A stretch of DNA of 64,000 nt from Atrichornis clamosus (lineage: Eukaryota; Chordata; Aves; Passeriformes; Menuridae): the NCBI GenBank assembly GCA_013400975.1, contig WBMZ01009440.1, positions 124,001-188,000 of the forward strand, written 5' to 3'. The notes beneath the pieces were generated by a model that made no database searches, was not told the DNA's origin, and saw only the letters and a list, made by a program, of their open reading frames with translations. The position numbers and the translations under genes are program-made. This document shows, piece by piece, positions 34,769 through 47,052 of the stretch; position 1 is the stretch's first letter, and each line of letters begins with the position of its first letter.

Positions 34769-36411
34769 AATGGTATTTAAGAACAGCCAGAAACTTTGAA
34801 GGGTTTAAGTAATTAGCAAAAAAAGAAAAATCAAAGATGCTACTTATTGCATTGTACAAATGAGCTGACACATTACAAGAAACATCCATCCTGCACTAAC
34901 AATAGCTATTTAGATCTTCTCTTCTGAGCCTTCTACCTTTTAGGAACTCATAGAAAATCAAAAGTATAAATTCATTAAACATCTGTATGTTGGAGGACAT
35001 TAAAGTAATGCTTGCCCCACTATACCTTAAACTAAAAATTATGGTGTTTTTCCAAGAGCAGGAGAAGCCAAAATTATGCTCCTCTCCTTTACACAAGAGG
35101 CCATCTTCCTCTGATCAGACAACCCAAATGAACGCATGAAACTACTTTATAATAGTTATGGTGAGTGTCAGTAGTTCTGATTTCCATGTATCAACAATGT
35201 TTGTAATTTAGTTAACAATGCATATTGTATATGCAACCTCAATTAATTGTTTGCCTAGTAACAATTTGGAATATGAAGGAAAAAATAATATTTCTCAGCT
35301 GTGGTGCTGGTTGTGGTTTTAGTTTGTTTTGCTTTTCCATTAGGAATCTGGTATTTGTGGCTGACATTTTTATTGCATTAATGGCAGGAAACAATATGAG
35401 AAGAATGCAGACAGAAGTGGAAAACATTAGCAGAAACATTTAGACCCATCACAGGGATGTTCCAATTATGATGGTGAGTAATAGACATGTAGCAGAAAAG
35501 GCCAGGTTCAATAAGTGTTCGTGGAATGAGCTTCACACTTTAAATTTGAGTTTCATGTCTAAAAAGCTGAAGACTTGTAAAATGTTAGTGAATCGTTGTT
35601 CTTCATTTTACTAGACATGGGTTCTGCAAACTACAAAGTACAACAGCATGAGACAGCAAAAAAATTAAAGCCATAGTCTAAATTGTACCATCATGCAGCT
35701 TCACTGAAAGTCTGATTATTAAAAAACACCTAGGGGTCAATCTTCAATTTAAGGTGCCGTTGGCTGTTTTAAGTTGTTTGTCTTTGAAAGGACAGTCTGA
35801 GTTTCTGGCATTTGCAGTTAGAGGCTGAGGCATGATGAAAACTTGGGGTCAATGTGTCAAACTCAATTTGTTATTATAAGAAGCACAGTATATTCTGTAC
35901 TAATTGCATTTGTTCATTGCCATATTCACTTTCATTAAAAAAAAAACAACAAAACCAACATCACTGTTTAGTTTTACTCGAAGATGCAACAGATTTTGCC
36001 ATTTGCTGAGAAACTGAGCATGCAAAAAAACCTTATCACATAATTTATGTACAGTTGGAGATGCATCTAACTTTGTCTTATAAAATGAGGACCAGATCTA
36101 ACCACCAGTGATGTTAACAGAAGACTTCCCCTCACACTTCAGCAGGCATTGGATTAAAGCATTGTTTTTTGGTGAGTCACAATTTGCTACAGCTGTCATT
36201 TTATCAGTGTAGCAGATCTTATTTGTGTATTTCAATGTGTGCTTTCTTCTTATTCTGAGCTTTGGATGTTTTCTTGTGGGCTAGGAAGGATTTTCAGGAA
36301 CTGATGTATTTATTTTTCGAAGACAACTGAATGTGAAATGTATTGATCTAAATATAAGGACCTCCACAGTTCAGCTGAAAGGTTAGCAGCTAAACTGTGC
36401 AGTGACTGCAG
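34769..36411. other. Intronic stretch, no gene recognised
   Basis: AT-rich sequence with an A/C-rich tract near 35937-35961. Overlapping open frames on both strands at 35225-35443 mirror one another in the same codon register and have no domain. Nothing else recognised. Confidence 0.5.
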
Positions 36412-36536
36412 TTGGGTCCTGCAAACACGTGTACAAGTGATTAACTGTACCTGTTGACCAGTCCCATAGGTTCAATGGGACTACTCACTTCAGTAGTTAC
36501 TGATGTGCATGGCTGTTTGCAGGATCAAAGCCCCAC
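36412..36536. mobile_element. Palindromic MITE-like element (ancient amniote type)
   Basis: About 125 bp that fold back on themselves. TCCTGCAAACA (36417-36427) pairs perfectly with TGTTTGCAGGA (36514-36524). The centre AGTCCCAT-aggttca-ATGGGACT (36460-36482) is a perfect 8-bp stem. The arms between pair imperfectly. The arm ending GCAGGATCAAAGCCC resembles a common palindromic repeat of reptiles and birds with a 'TGCAGGATCGGGGCC' end and 'CAATGGGACTACTCAC' centre. It is probably a non-autonomous DNA transposon relic. Class assignment is inferred. Confidence 0.5.
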
Positions 36537-39500
36537 TACGAAGAAGAAAGAAAACATCTCCTTGGAGGGAGCTACCAAACAGAAAATACATGAGGGGTAA
36601 GGAACAAAGAGATATTTCAAGATGAGGTACTGCACTGAGAATAGATGAGTCATGGAAAAGATGCTAAGTGATTCATTAATAACAGAAGCTTAGCCAATAA
36701 AGAATGTACAAGTATGAAACTAATGACTGTGCTTTTACAATACTACCAAACTATTTGCTTTTGTAAACTTAACATAGGAATAATTTTCTCCCATTGTGAA
36801 AATTTATTATGCAATTAGTTGTCACTTTAATAAACTATATGCACGGCTGTGATAACGGTTGCTCAAAATACTAAGGACTTTACAGTTTTTGTTTTAAAAA
36901 AGAAAAACACTAGGAACTTCAAGTCCTGCCAATTTTTCCTCCCTGCCAAGTCCTATTAGCATAAATGAACGGTTTATTTTAAGAAATGCCTGATAAATTA
37001 CTCTACACAATCAGTAATGAGGGTACTGTCAGCAAAGGAGAATCATTTCCAAAATTTACTTGGCACAAATGAGTGGTTGACTAGCTCACAATCATGTTAC
37101 ATGGCCTGAGGCCCTGTTTTATTCCATAAGTCTGCCTGACCTCTTCAGGCTGAAAATTAGTGATTCTATAGAAAAGGTAGCTGAGCAAACCTCTTCTATT
37201 TGTGCATTTTCTCCTTTTTAAGAAAAATTAATACATTCAAACTATCAGTAGGACTATTTCTATGGCTTCCTTTTTTTGGCATATTGAAGCTCCAACTTAA
37301 AATTACTGTCATAGGTGGTATGTTAAAATTCCACATCTTTTTTATCACAAATTGCAAGAAACAAAAGCATAAAGGCAAGAATTATACAATTTCTTAAGAA
37401 AAAAATGAGGCATGATTCTCCATCATGCTTCAATTAATCTCAACATCAGTGTGTTATCTAACAAGTCAATTCTCTTTTCTTTTTAGAATATAGTTTCAAA
37501 ACTAGAGAGGAATCCCTTGGCACGGATTATTGTGTCAATTAGCAACTGAAGCCAATAATCATTCATCATGTCTTCTAAAGAATCCCTGGTAAAAGTCCCT
37601 AAATACTTAATCATCATTGCTATGGAATTCATTACATTAAAGCAGGGAGAAAACCTTTCAAAGAAATAATTTTAGATAATAAGGTTTTTTTAAAAAAGCC
37701 TAAGAAATCATTTATGCTCTGCTCTCCCACCACTGCAAATTACTTCCAATTTTTATTCTTTAAAAAAAAAAAAAAGTATTGTTAATGCTTTGTCCAGCCT
37801 ACTCTTCCAAGTCCCAAATGATAGCTTTCCCACACTCCCTTGCAGACCACTTGAGTAGTGTAAAATTTTTTTATTCCAATTTTCAGAATATTCTTAATAT
37901 AATTTAACCTGCACATACCTTGTGTATCATCTGCCAAGTTCTTCACGTCTAACAATATGTTAAATATGTGGTTAAACATTCATATGCAAGTACAATTTCT
38001 AACACAGTAAGTGTACGCAGGCAGTCTATGCAAACAACAGATGAAGATAAAAGGTCCCACAAGCCTTGTGAAGTTTCATAGGAAAATAATACACACCAAC
38101 AGCCTCCCAAGAGGTCTGCTGTGAACCCCACTCTGTCAGTGCACAGCTGTGATGCTGTTAGTGAGATGTTGCACTACCTGCCTTTCCACAAGGCAGCAAA
38201 GGGCCTGGAGAGCTGAGGAGATAACCACGAGTGCAGGAGAATGCTGTGCAGGCTGACTTCTGGAGCTGAACCAACACACTGACAGATAGATCTAGAGTAA
38301 AAGTTCTTAATGACACATACAAAGGTATCCTTAACTACTATTAAATCCAGAGCGGAGTAACAGTCATGGCAGTTCAAGACTTTTTTTCAACAAGGAGTTT
38401 CAGTCGTGAGATGACTGTGACAAAACCACTCTCTAGCATGTTTTGCAAACATGGGAAAAGGCCATTTTAGCCATGGTAAAGTTCTCATCCCAAGAAACAT
38501 ATGTGAGTTAAAAGGTAGCCTGACATTTCAGGAAAACTTATCTCTGCATAAGGGTAGCTGTGTAAAACAGCAAGAAATTATGTATTCAGAGAGACTAAAA
38601 TCTCTCCAGCTTTCTCATTTTTCCATATTAAGTGGATTCCAGGAAGCTGCCTAATTAAATGCTTCTTTCTCCAGAATAAGGTTCTGAACACAACACTTTA
38701 GTTAACTGTGTAAAACACATACCACACATTTTCTCAGAGCACTGAGGACCAACAGAACAAACTTGCCAGGTCCTTCCTGGAAGGCTGCATCCTCTCTCTC
38801 AAGCCCAGGATTTGACATCAGAAGGGACAAACATTTGTCACTTTTTGGGCTTTATCCTGGTGTTGCAAAAGGTACAGGGGATAAGCAGAAACAAATCTGA
38901 AGTGTTTTTAGGGATTTTTTTTTTCTTGTTTAATGTGAGACTGTATAAACAGCTTCCAGGGACACTGTACAGGAATGGGGGGAACACCTACACCACACCA
39001 GCACTGCATTCTCCTGCAGCTACAGCTGTATAGTCATCAGCTCTGACCACAGAACACCTTCAGAAGAGCCTGCAGAACAATTCTGCTGAAACTCAACGAA
39101 TCAAGAGTGTAACTTAATATTGTCACTGCCATGGCCATATGTATTTTTATTTTATTTTTCCTTCAAGCAAACTATAACAACTTTTGAAACAAATGAGATT
39201 TTGAGCTTTTGTTGGCATCAAGATTACACTAGCTTCTTTTTTTTTTACTTCTCTTTATATTGCTTATTTACTTTGATTTTTATTTTAATTTTGTGTGGGT
39301 GCTGTTTTTAGATTTCCCTCTACTACTAACATCAGCCTTTAGATTCTGCTATTGCTGCAAGTGGATTTTTGATGGTTTATCAGACCTGTTCATCTACACA
39401 ATGGTATCAAACCACCGACTTTTTAACTGATTTTTACTAATTCATTGCACTGTTTATTGTTTTCCTTTTGCACTGTAGACTTGGTTTATCTGTGTCAAGG

Positions 39501-42500
39501 TAAAAATTAGAAAGGGTAGAGGTTAATCTAAAAATCTAAAAATTAGATGGTAGAGGGAAACAAAAGAGATGCTGGAATGTCAAAGGTGAACAATGCAAAG
39601 TGAAAACTACTCACCAGTACTACTCTTGTTGACAAGCTCTTCATTGCCAAATTGACTCTCCTGTTGCCCTTTAAGCAGCCAGACTAATGTGACCTATTCT
39701 GTGCTAACTTGTTCAAAACCTATTGCCAGGCATCCTTACTTTCAGACAGTCTGGTACTTCAGATCTTGCAAAATATGCTTTCAGATATGCTCTAGCTCCT
39801 GTTACAGTCTTTGTGACATGTCCTCCAACAGGCCTTACAACAGCTGCAGCAGAAGGCTTGTCTATTGGCTTTATTCTTTTTCTTCTTTGTTTTGTTCTTT
39901 GGATTTTTACCAGGGCTGATATTTCATGAAGCTGTACAGTCTCCTGTGGTCAGTCAGAAGACTGAGCACCTCCGATTGCTATTTCTTTGCTTCTATTTGG
40001 ACATACATGCTTGGTTAACATTGCATTCAGGCCTATATCAATAGATTTGAAGCATATTTCAGACACACTGTAGCACCCTCTAAGTCTTCTAGGATTGCTG
40101 TTAGGTCTCCTTAAAAAAAAAAAAAATCTATTTTGCATATACAGTTCATTCCTCACAGATTAAAACAGAGTAATTTCCTGTGATAACTGCTCCTTGAGAC
40201 TGCCACGGTTGGTATAAAAGGTGATTTACTGCCTGCTCTTCAGGGGACTTTGTGAAGCCTGCTGTTGGACATGCAGTTTTTGTTTCATAAAAACATGTCT
40301 CGTATGCTGGAAGACATTTCCTATTGAGTGCATCTACTATAGGCAGGGATTTTCTTGGGAAGTACCTTATTTTCATATTGGAATGTTAAAGTTTTACAAA
40401 GAAACAAACCCAAGCACAAACTCACAGTTTTGTCCAAGTTCCTCCTAGCAGATTTTGGGATAGTGCTGAAAGGTGAATTGAAGGAACTGCATTTCAGAAA
40501 GCATGACCGTGTTTCCTTTTTATTTCCTGCCTTTAATAAATGTTCTGGCCTGATTGGTGTGCATTAGCACTGCTCCTAACCTCCTTCAGAACAAAATAAT
40601 TTTGCTTTAGCTACCCTACAGAGTCTTAGGAGCAGTACCTCCTCATTTTTTAAAAGACCTCTGATAATTTCAGAAAAAAATCACTATGGCTAAGAGTGAT
40701 TGGACTGTTTCATTTTGAGTGCTTTCCTAATTGCATTGACTTTTCCAGGGTCTTGCTGACATCTCTCCAGATGTCAACTAACAGAGAAAACACAGTTTTT
40801 CTCAAGCTCTACATGCCTATATTCAACTTCATATTTTGCTTATTACATAGTGACATTGACTGTCTCTTTTGTCAGATCATTAATTTTTTATAGCTCTGTC
40901 ATCAGCTTCAAGCCACATGTCTGGGAATCCTTCCCAGCTTCAATTTACATTGCAACACCTTAGAAGTTGGGTGCAGGTCAAAAGCATTTACTCCAGGCCA
41001 TTATCTTCCTAAAGGTGTAGTCAGTGCTGTCACGTGGCTCATGTCACAATGTGTTAAAACTCAGTCTTAGCCTCACAAAGAGTGATGTTAAAAGAGATGA
41101 CAGATTATACAGTCTATTGTCTGTTAGTGCTCACATACATACATACAATGATACGTTTAGGGGTTTGGCTAAATGAAGATCCTCAGTTTACTCCACATTT
41201 TCCTCAGCATTAATTAGGCATCTGAGTCATTCTCTGAAAGTTTCAATAGATGTGATAATGTCATTTCTTGTAGAGTTATCAATTTTTGTTATTACTGTGC
41301 CATAATGAAAAACTGAATTTTAGTCATCTCACTATATTTAGGTTTATTTCTGACTTCCACTTGATTTTTGTGTGTCTGGTTCCTTGAAGTATGATCTTAG
41401 ATTTTCTGAAAAGGAGAAAGCACACAGAGAACACTCTCTCTACCATGCTCAGGAAATTCACACCTTGTATATGTAACATCTCTTGATTGTCAGACTTCTC
41501 CACAGGTTGCGTTTGCTCCTTGGCTTCAAATACCTGCATCATGAATTCTAATTCTCCTGATTAAAACTGCCACTAAACAGCTTGGTAGGATTAGGCTGCT
41601 GATGGCTTCACTATTCAACTGGAATCAATTGATTAAGATGTGATAGAACAGTTCTGAAAATGAACAGAAAAGCTGACATTCTTTTTCTGCATCCTTCCAT
41701 GGAATTAATTTATCTGGACTTGTGCAAGACAGCCAGAAGACATCTTTCTTTTAGCTGTAATCTCTGTGTCCTCCATACCTATTACCTCCATACGTATTTC
41801 CCAAGCTACAACACTCTGGACAGAAAATCTCACTATGCTCTCTGCTTTTTACATGTTTTTGCTGGGAACCAGACAATTTTTTTATTGTCTGCTCAGTACA
41901 TACCCTAGAACACAACACGTGCATTCCCAGCCAGTCTGTCTCTGTCCTGCTCCCCAGTTTCCTTTAGTTTGTCCCTGTTCTGCACTAATAACACTGTTTT
42001 GATCCTATTGCTAGACAGTTCATCTGCCCTTGCCATTTTAAGAAATTTCTCTATTTTTTCAACAGCATCTCCTGTATGCTGGCATCATTTGCCCCATATA
42101 TGTTTCTGTATCTCGTTAAGTAATCTTTTATATCTCCAAAAGTACATGTGAATGCCGGAGTATGTGACTATGAGGCAGGCATATATTCCCCCTCCTGTAT
42201 CTTGTCTTCAGATAAAAACACAGTCACATTCCTTCTAGGGTCACAGTATATCAAACACTTTTATCAGTTGCTACAATGTTTTAGGTATTATTTGTACTAA
42301 ATATGTCTCATTCACTTCTCTTTCTCACCAGAAGTGATAGTAGAAACGTTTTATTATACCCTTCTCATCTTTAAACTCCCCAGTCAATGATTTATTCACT
42401 ATATTTTAGTACTGATATGCTTGAGTAAGGATTTTTATATGGGAATTCAGCTTTGTTAGTGGAGTTAAAGTCTCATGGCTGTTCATTGCCTCATGGCTCC

Positions 42501-43682
42501 TTCTTTCCTCTCTTTAAAGCTCTTTCTTTGTCTTTCAGTAATGCTTTATTCTTGTTGTCAATCTCACCCAACTGACTGCTGTATCACACTGTTCTTTACT
42601 GCATAAAGGGTGCAGAGAGTGCCCCACATCTGAGAAGTCCAGCGGTACTCTATTGAGAGATTTCCCTGCAGAGATCAATCAATTGCCATTAATATCTCAG
42701 CCACAAGCACACAAACTAGCTCTTTGGTGACTTCTCCAAATCCCTTTTTCCTCTTAAGATCAGTGCTTCCCTCTGCCATCTCCATGTCTTGCTCAGCAAG
42801 GATAAAGTTTTGAGAAGACCAGTAAGTAAGAATCTAATGAGTTTCTCTAAACTGGTAATGTAGCAGATGACTGCACTACACCACGTGCTGCCTCACAACA
42901 ACTACCTTCATTCCATGGTGGCTGCCCTTTCTCTCCTAAGAATGAAAGTATTCCAACAATTTACTTTAAACTAGTTGCTGAGAAAAATGTTTTAATACTT
43001 ATACAAAGCACTGAAAGCTGAGTGTAAGACAAAATGTAGAAGAATATCTCCCCTGAAACAATTAAACAGATATTGTGCCATGCAGGACCTTGAACACTGC
43101 AGCCAGAGCCAAGGGGTGAGGCCAATGCACAATGTCACTGACTGATGACAGCCCCTAGGACAAGCAGAATAAAAGGGTTGGGGGGGAATCCCAAAAGATT
43201 GCTTTCTTTTTCAGCTATTTGTGCATGAGTTATTCTGCCTGCCCTGTAATTTCTATGACCTCCAAGCCTCCCCAGGATTATGAATACCTATTGTTGACTT
43301 AATTGGCAGAATAACAAGAAACATCTGCGAAACAACCCAGTTTCTTAACCTCTGATAGTCTTGGACACATTATGACTGTGGGGGAAAGAATAATGCATTT
43401 TGTCTCTATGAACAAGCCTGCAACAGATTCTTTCATAGTTCAGGGAGACATTTCCAGTGTACATCAGAGAACCAGTACATAATAGAAACTTCACAAAGGC
43501 TGTCTTGTTGTCAGGTGCCCATTTAATATGGCCTGTGGAATATATCCATAATACTAATGCTGGACTGGAAGGGTGGAATTAAATTGATGAAATAAAAAGG
43601 TCTTTCTTGCTAGTAAATAAATTGGAGGGTGGTGGGTGGACATACAGGTGGACAGAAGATATAAGGAAGATGTAAATGATGT
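36537..43682. other. Intronic stretch, no gene recognised
   Basis: AT-rich sequence. A possible CR1 tail (GCCTGACCTCTTCAGGCTGA...GTGATTCTATAG, about 37131-37171) is the only repeat suspected. T-rich runs occur near 39237-39250. Open frames up to 82 codons lack recognisable motifs. Confidence 0.5.
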
Positions 43683-43775
43683 TTTAAAAATAGAATAGCA
43701 CAAAATGGGATAGTTGAGTTGGAAGGGACCTGTAGATATCCTGTAGTCCAACCGCTTCACCACTTCAGCTATCTA
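43683..43775 (-). mobile_element. Short CR1 3' tail fragment
   Basis: AATAGAATAGCACAAAATGGGATAG, then GTTGGAAGGGACCTGTAGATATCC and AGTCCAACCGCTTCACCACTTCAGC are the reverse complement of a CR1 3' end. It is 5'-truncated at about 90 bp. Similarity stops near 43775. Confidence 0.7.
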
Positions 43776-45120
43776 GGGGAGGGCTGGATCTGCTGGCGGT
43801 GACTGCATGGAGCTGGACTCCTTCAGGCTACTGGTGGGTTGAAGCCTCATTAACACATCTCTTAGGCTCCACCCTTCATGATTTGCTGTCATCAAATGTA
43901 GGAAACAGGGAAGTTCATGGTCAGGTCTTTTGAACGTAGATTTCAGAAAACCAGGAAGAAATGTAGGTTTCCTTGTCCACATCATATTCTGGATTTCATG
44001 GCACTCATGAAGCAAAAAAAGTTCTATCTCGTGGTATAGCTCTACAGCCCCCATCCTCCCCACCAGCTGAAGCTCTGACAGAATAGACATCCCCTACATC
44101 AACACACCCTCACTGCATGAAGAACTGCGGAGTAGAAATAGGTCACACTACATCAGGTGGAGTGCCATGAGTTTCTGTTCCACTTTGGAACTAGTAGAGT
44201 AAGAAAATGTTCCTGGAGGCATGAATAGATTACAGGACAACCGTAAGCCATGAATGTGATACAGGCAAATGCATTCTTGTGTGTCAGGCAAGGTATTTCC
44301 ATAGGAAAGGCAAGCATTTTGCAAAGCCCTGGTGAGAGCTCACCTGTACCACTATGGACATTTCTCATTTTTCAGGTTCAAGAAAGACAACTTCCATCTG
44401 GAATGAATGCAAACAAAGACTAAGCAGTTGATTTAGGGACTACAGAAGAACATGGTGATTGGAGGGATCTTGGAGGGCTACCATCACTTTCAAGAAAGGG
44501 ATAAAGGGTGAAGGCCAAGGGAGAAAAAGAGCTATTGAAGTGCAAGGAAAAATATCGTAAAGAACACAAAAACATTTGGGACTTCTCTCCAAGAAGACAA
44601 CCTCACCATAAACAGTGTAGTGGCATATGTTCCTTGGTGAATTGGTGAGGAAATCATGCATGCTCTTTACATCTCTGCATGCCCAGGGAACCAAACCCCT
44701 GTCTCTCATCTCTGGCACCACCACAACCAAATGAATGTATATAGTATAAATATCCTTGTTTACATAGTCTGAAGTTGGATACAAATTTTGGCACCAAGGT
44801 ACAAAATGACAACAATAGCTTCCTTAGTCTTTCATTACTTCAAATCTTACATGTTAAAGCAAAGAAGATTTGACAGTGTTATAGCTAAGACCTGAACATC
44901 TTCCCGCAAATCAAGGTAGGCAAATAACTCATAGAAAGGCTAAAGGGACAAATTAACTCTGAAAGTTTTACCTTGTGGATGAAGGGTGTTTTGTATCCAG
45001 TGTAAACATGGCCAGTGGGTGTTTTCAACAGAGCTGTGCAGCTTAGTTTCAGAGTGACATAGTGATGTGGCAGCAATAGCAGCAATAGGCTATATTCTAT
45101 ATTCCCAGTTTGTGAGAGTC
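43776..45120. other. Unassigned stretch with successive minus-strand open frames
   Basis: Minus-strand frames of 105, 71, 114 and 66 codons lie at 43773-44090, 44153-44368, 44440-44784 and 44885-45085. None has a recognisable domain and they are not in one phase. The stretch could be a decayed, unrecognised mobile element upstream of the CR1 tail, or chance. No function is claimed. Confidence 0.3.
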
Positions 45121-45946
45121 ATTTTCAGAAGAGGACAAGCCCCTCAGGTAATGAGATGATCCACCAACCCTGGGAAGTGCCTGACGCTGTCAGGGCTTTT
45201 CAGCTGGATAGCAGTGGCAAGACCAAGGGAATACCTTCTTGAGGCTAAATGCAGAGCTTGCCATACTCATCCCCTGTGGAACCTGAATCAGCAGCTATAT
45301 GAAATGGGATGCAGAGATGTTGCTTTTGAAGAACCCATTGGTGCCTTCTCAGACAAGGAAAGGAGTTTTGCCCCTAAGGTAGATCAAACTGGGGGCATTT
45401 GGCCACTCTCAGAAGCCCCTAAGATGACTCCAGGTAGGGCAGATTAGAGCTTGGGCATCTCCTGGGAGGTGTGAGCAGCCTGTGGGACAGGGAGTTGACA
45501 GGTCTAGCTCACATACTCAGGAAATAGCTGATCAGCAGCGCTGGTGTCAGGAAGGAATCTTGCCCTGGGGCAGACTGGCACTGGCTGGGGCTCCTTCAGT
45601 CCCTTTAGGCTGGGTTGCTGCCTGCTGCTTATGCCTCATGCCTCATGAAGATAGCCTCTCACTTCCTGCAGCCTGAGGGAGAAAGGTGCTTCTTTTTCCC
45701 CCATGGTGGACTGCAAGTGGCCTTGGGGTTTATTTTACCTTCCTCTGCAGCACTGAGCATGGCCTCTTGTCAGGGATCCTTTAGGCCATTTTATCCAGGT
45801 ACTGCTGCTCATGTTCCATAAAGGTGGCTCTCCTGCCCTCATCTAGGGAAAGGAAGATTTTTAAACTCCCAGGGCAGGCCTCAAGAGGGGCTCCCAGGGG
45901 TTCATAACCATTCAGTTGAGGAGCACATCCTGCTTCAGGAAGAAGA
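45121..45946. other. GC-richer block of unknown nature
   Basis: This block is clearly richer in G and C than its surroundings but poor in CpG, so it is not a CpG island. It contains a short local repeat (ATGCCTC twice near 45629-45642). Plus-strand frames of 77, 64 and 68 codons are unrelated to families I know. It sits directly next to the CR1 at 45947. It may be an unrecognised retroelement body or an old insertion. Confidence 0.35.
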
Positions 45947-47052
45947 ACAGAATGGAATGGAATAAAATAGAATTGAATATAGTTCCATTGGAAGGGACCT
46001 ACAGTGATGATCTAGTCCCACTGCCTGACACTTCAGAGCTGATAAAAGCTAAAGCATGGCTTTAAGGGCACTGTCCTAACACTTCTTAAACAGTGACAGA
46101 CATGGGGCATCGTCCACCTCTCCAGGAATCCTGTTCCAGTGTTTGATCACCTTCTGGGTAAAGAAAAGTTTCCCCATGTCAAGTCTGAACTTCCCCTGAT
46201 AGATGCAGATTTCAGCCATTCCCACATGCCCTGGCACTGGAAGAGGAAGAAGAGCTCAGCACCTCCCTCTCCACTCCCCCTCCTCACGAAGCTGTAGGGA
46301 GCAGTGAGGTCACCCCTCAGCCTCCTCCTCTCCAAACCAGACAACCCCAGTGCCCTGAGCTGTTCCTTAGAGCATGTTCCTGCCAGCCCCTTCCCCAGCT
46401 TTGGTGCCCTTCTCAAGACACATTCAAGTACCTTCACATCCTTTTTAAATGGTGGGGCCCAGAACTGCACACAGGACTCGAGGTGAGGCTGCACCAGTAC
46501 TAAATCCAGAGGGATAATCACCTCTCTTGGTCAGCTGGTGATGCTGTGTTTGACACACCCCAGGATGAGGTCCGCCCCCTTGGCTGCCAGGGCACACACA
46601 CTGCTGACTCCCAGTGAGCTTCCTGCCAACCAGCACTCCCAGACNCCAACCAGCAAGACCCCTTCCTGCAGGGCTGCTCTCCAGCAACTCCTCTCCCAGT
46701 TTAGACTCACGTCTGGAATTACTCTGTCCCAGGTGCAGAATCTGGCACTTGGTCAGTCTTGTTTTGTTTCATATCACTGGTGATTTCCCCATGCTCCAAT
46801 CAATCCAGATCCCTCTTCAAGGCCTTTTGTCCCACAGTAGAGTCAGCAGCACGTCCCAGTTTAGTATAATCACCAAACTTATTCACCATGCATCAACTGC
46901 AGCCTCCAGATCACTGATAAAAAGATGGAACAAAACTAGCCCTAGAATTGAGCCCTGAGGAACATCACCTTTGACTGGTCACCTGACAGATGTTGTCCTG
47001 TTCATTGTAACCCTTTGAACCCTGCCCTTCAGACTGTCCTTCACACAGTGCA
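45947..47052 (-). mobile_element. CR1 LINE fragment, ~1.1 kb, ORF2 reverse-transcriptase end to 3' tail
   Basis: In reverse complement it runs from the RT core to the 3' end. It shows DVPQGSILGLVLF (near 46933-46971), then KFGDYTKLG (around 46857-46883), where CR1 normally has FADDTKLG. Then follow AERDLGVLVG-like and SQQC..-like segments around 46590-46690 and VQPHLESCVQFWAPPFKKDV-to-RRRLRGDLTAPYSF at 46147-46521. The 3' tail carries degenerate GAATGGAAT units (45949-45977). Frameshifts, stops and the altered catalytic box show it is dead. A single undetermined base (N) lies at 46645 inside it. Subfamily not assigned. Confidence 0.9.

Noticed and set aside
35225..35443. Overlapping open frames on both strands
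   Set aside because: The two frames are antisense mirrors in the same codon register, with no domain on either strand.
46147..46521. 124-codon minus-strand frame that looks like a protein
   Set aside because: It is the C-terminal part of CR1 ORF2 inside a dead CR1 copy, not a host gene; it is listed under that element.
46645..46645. Single N base
   Set aside because: An undetermined base inside a repeated CR1 sequence, most likely an assembly or consensus ambiguity; of no biological meaning by itself.
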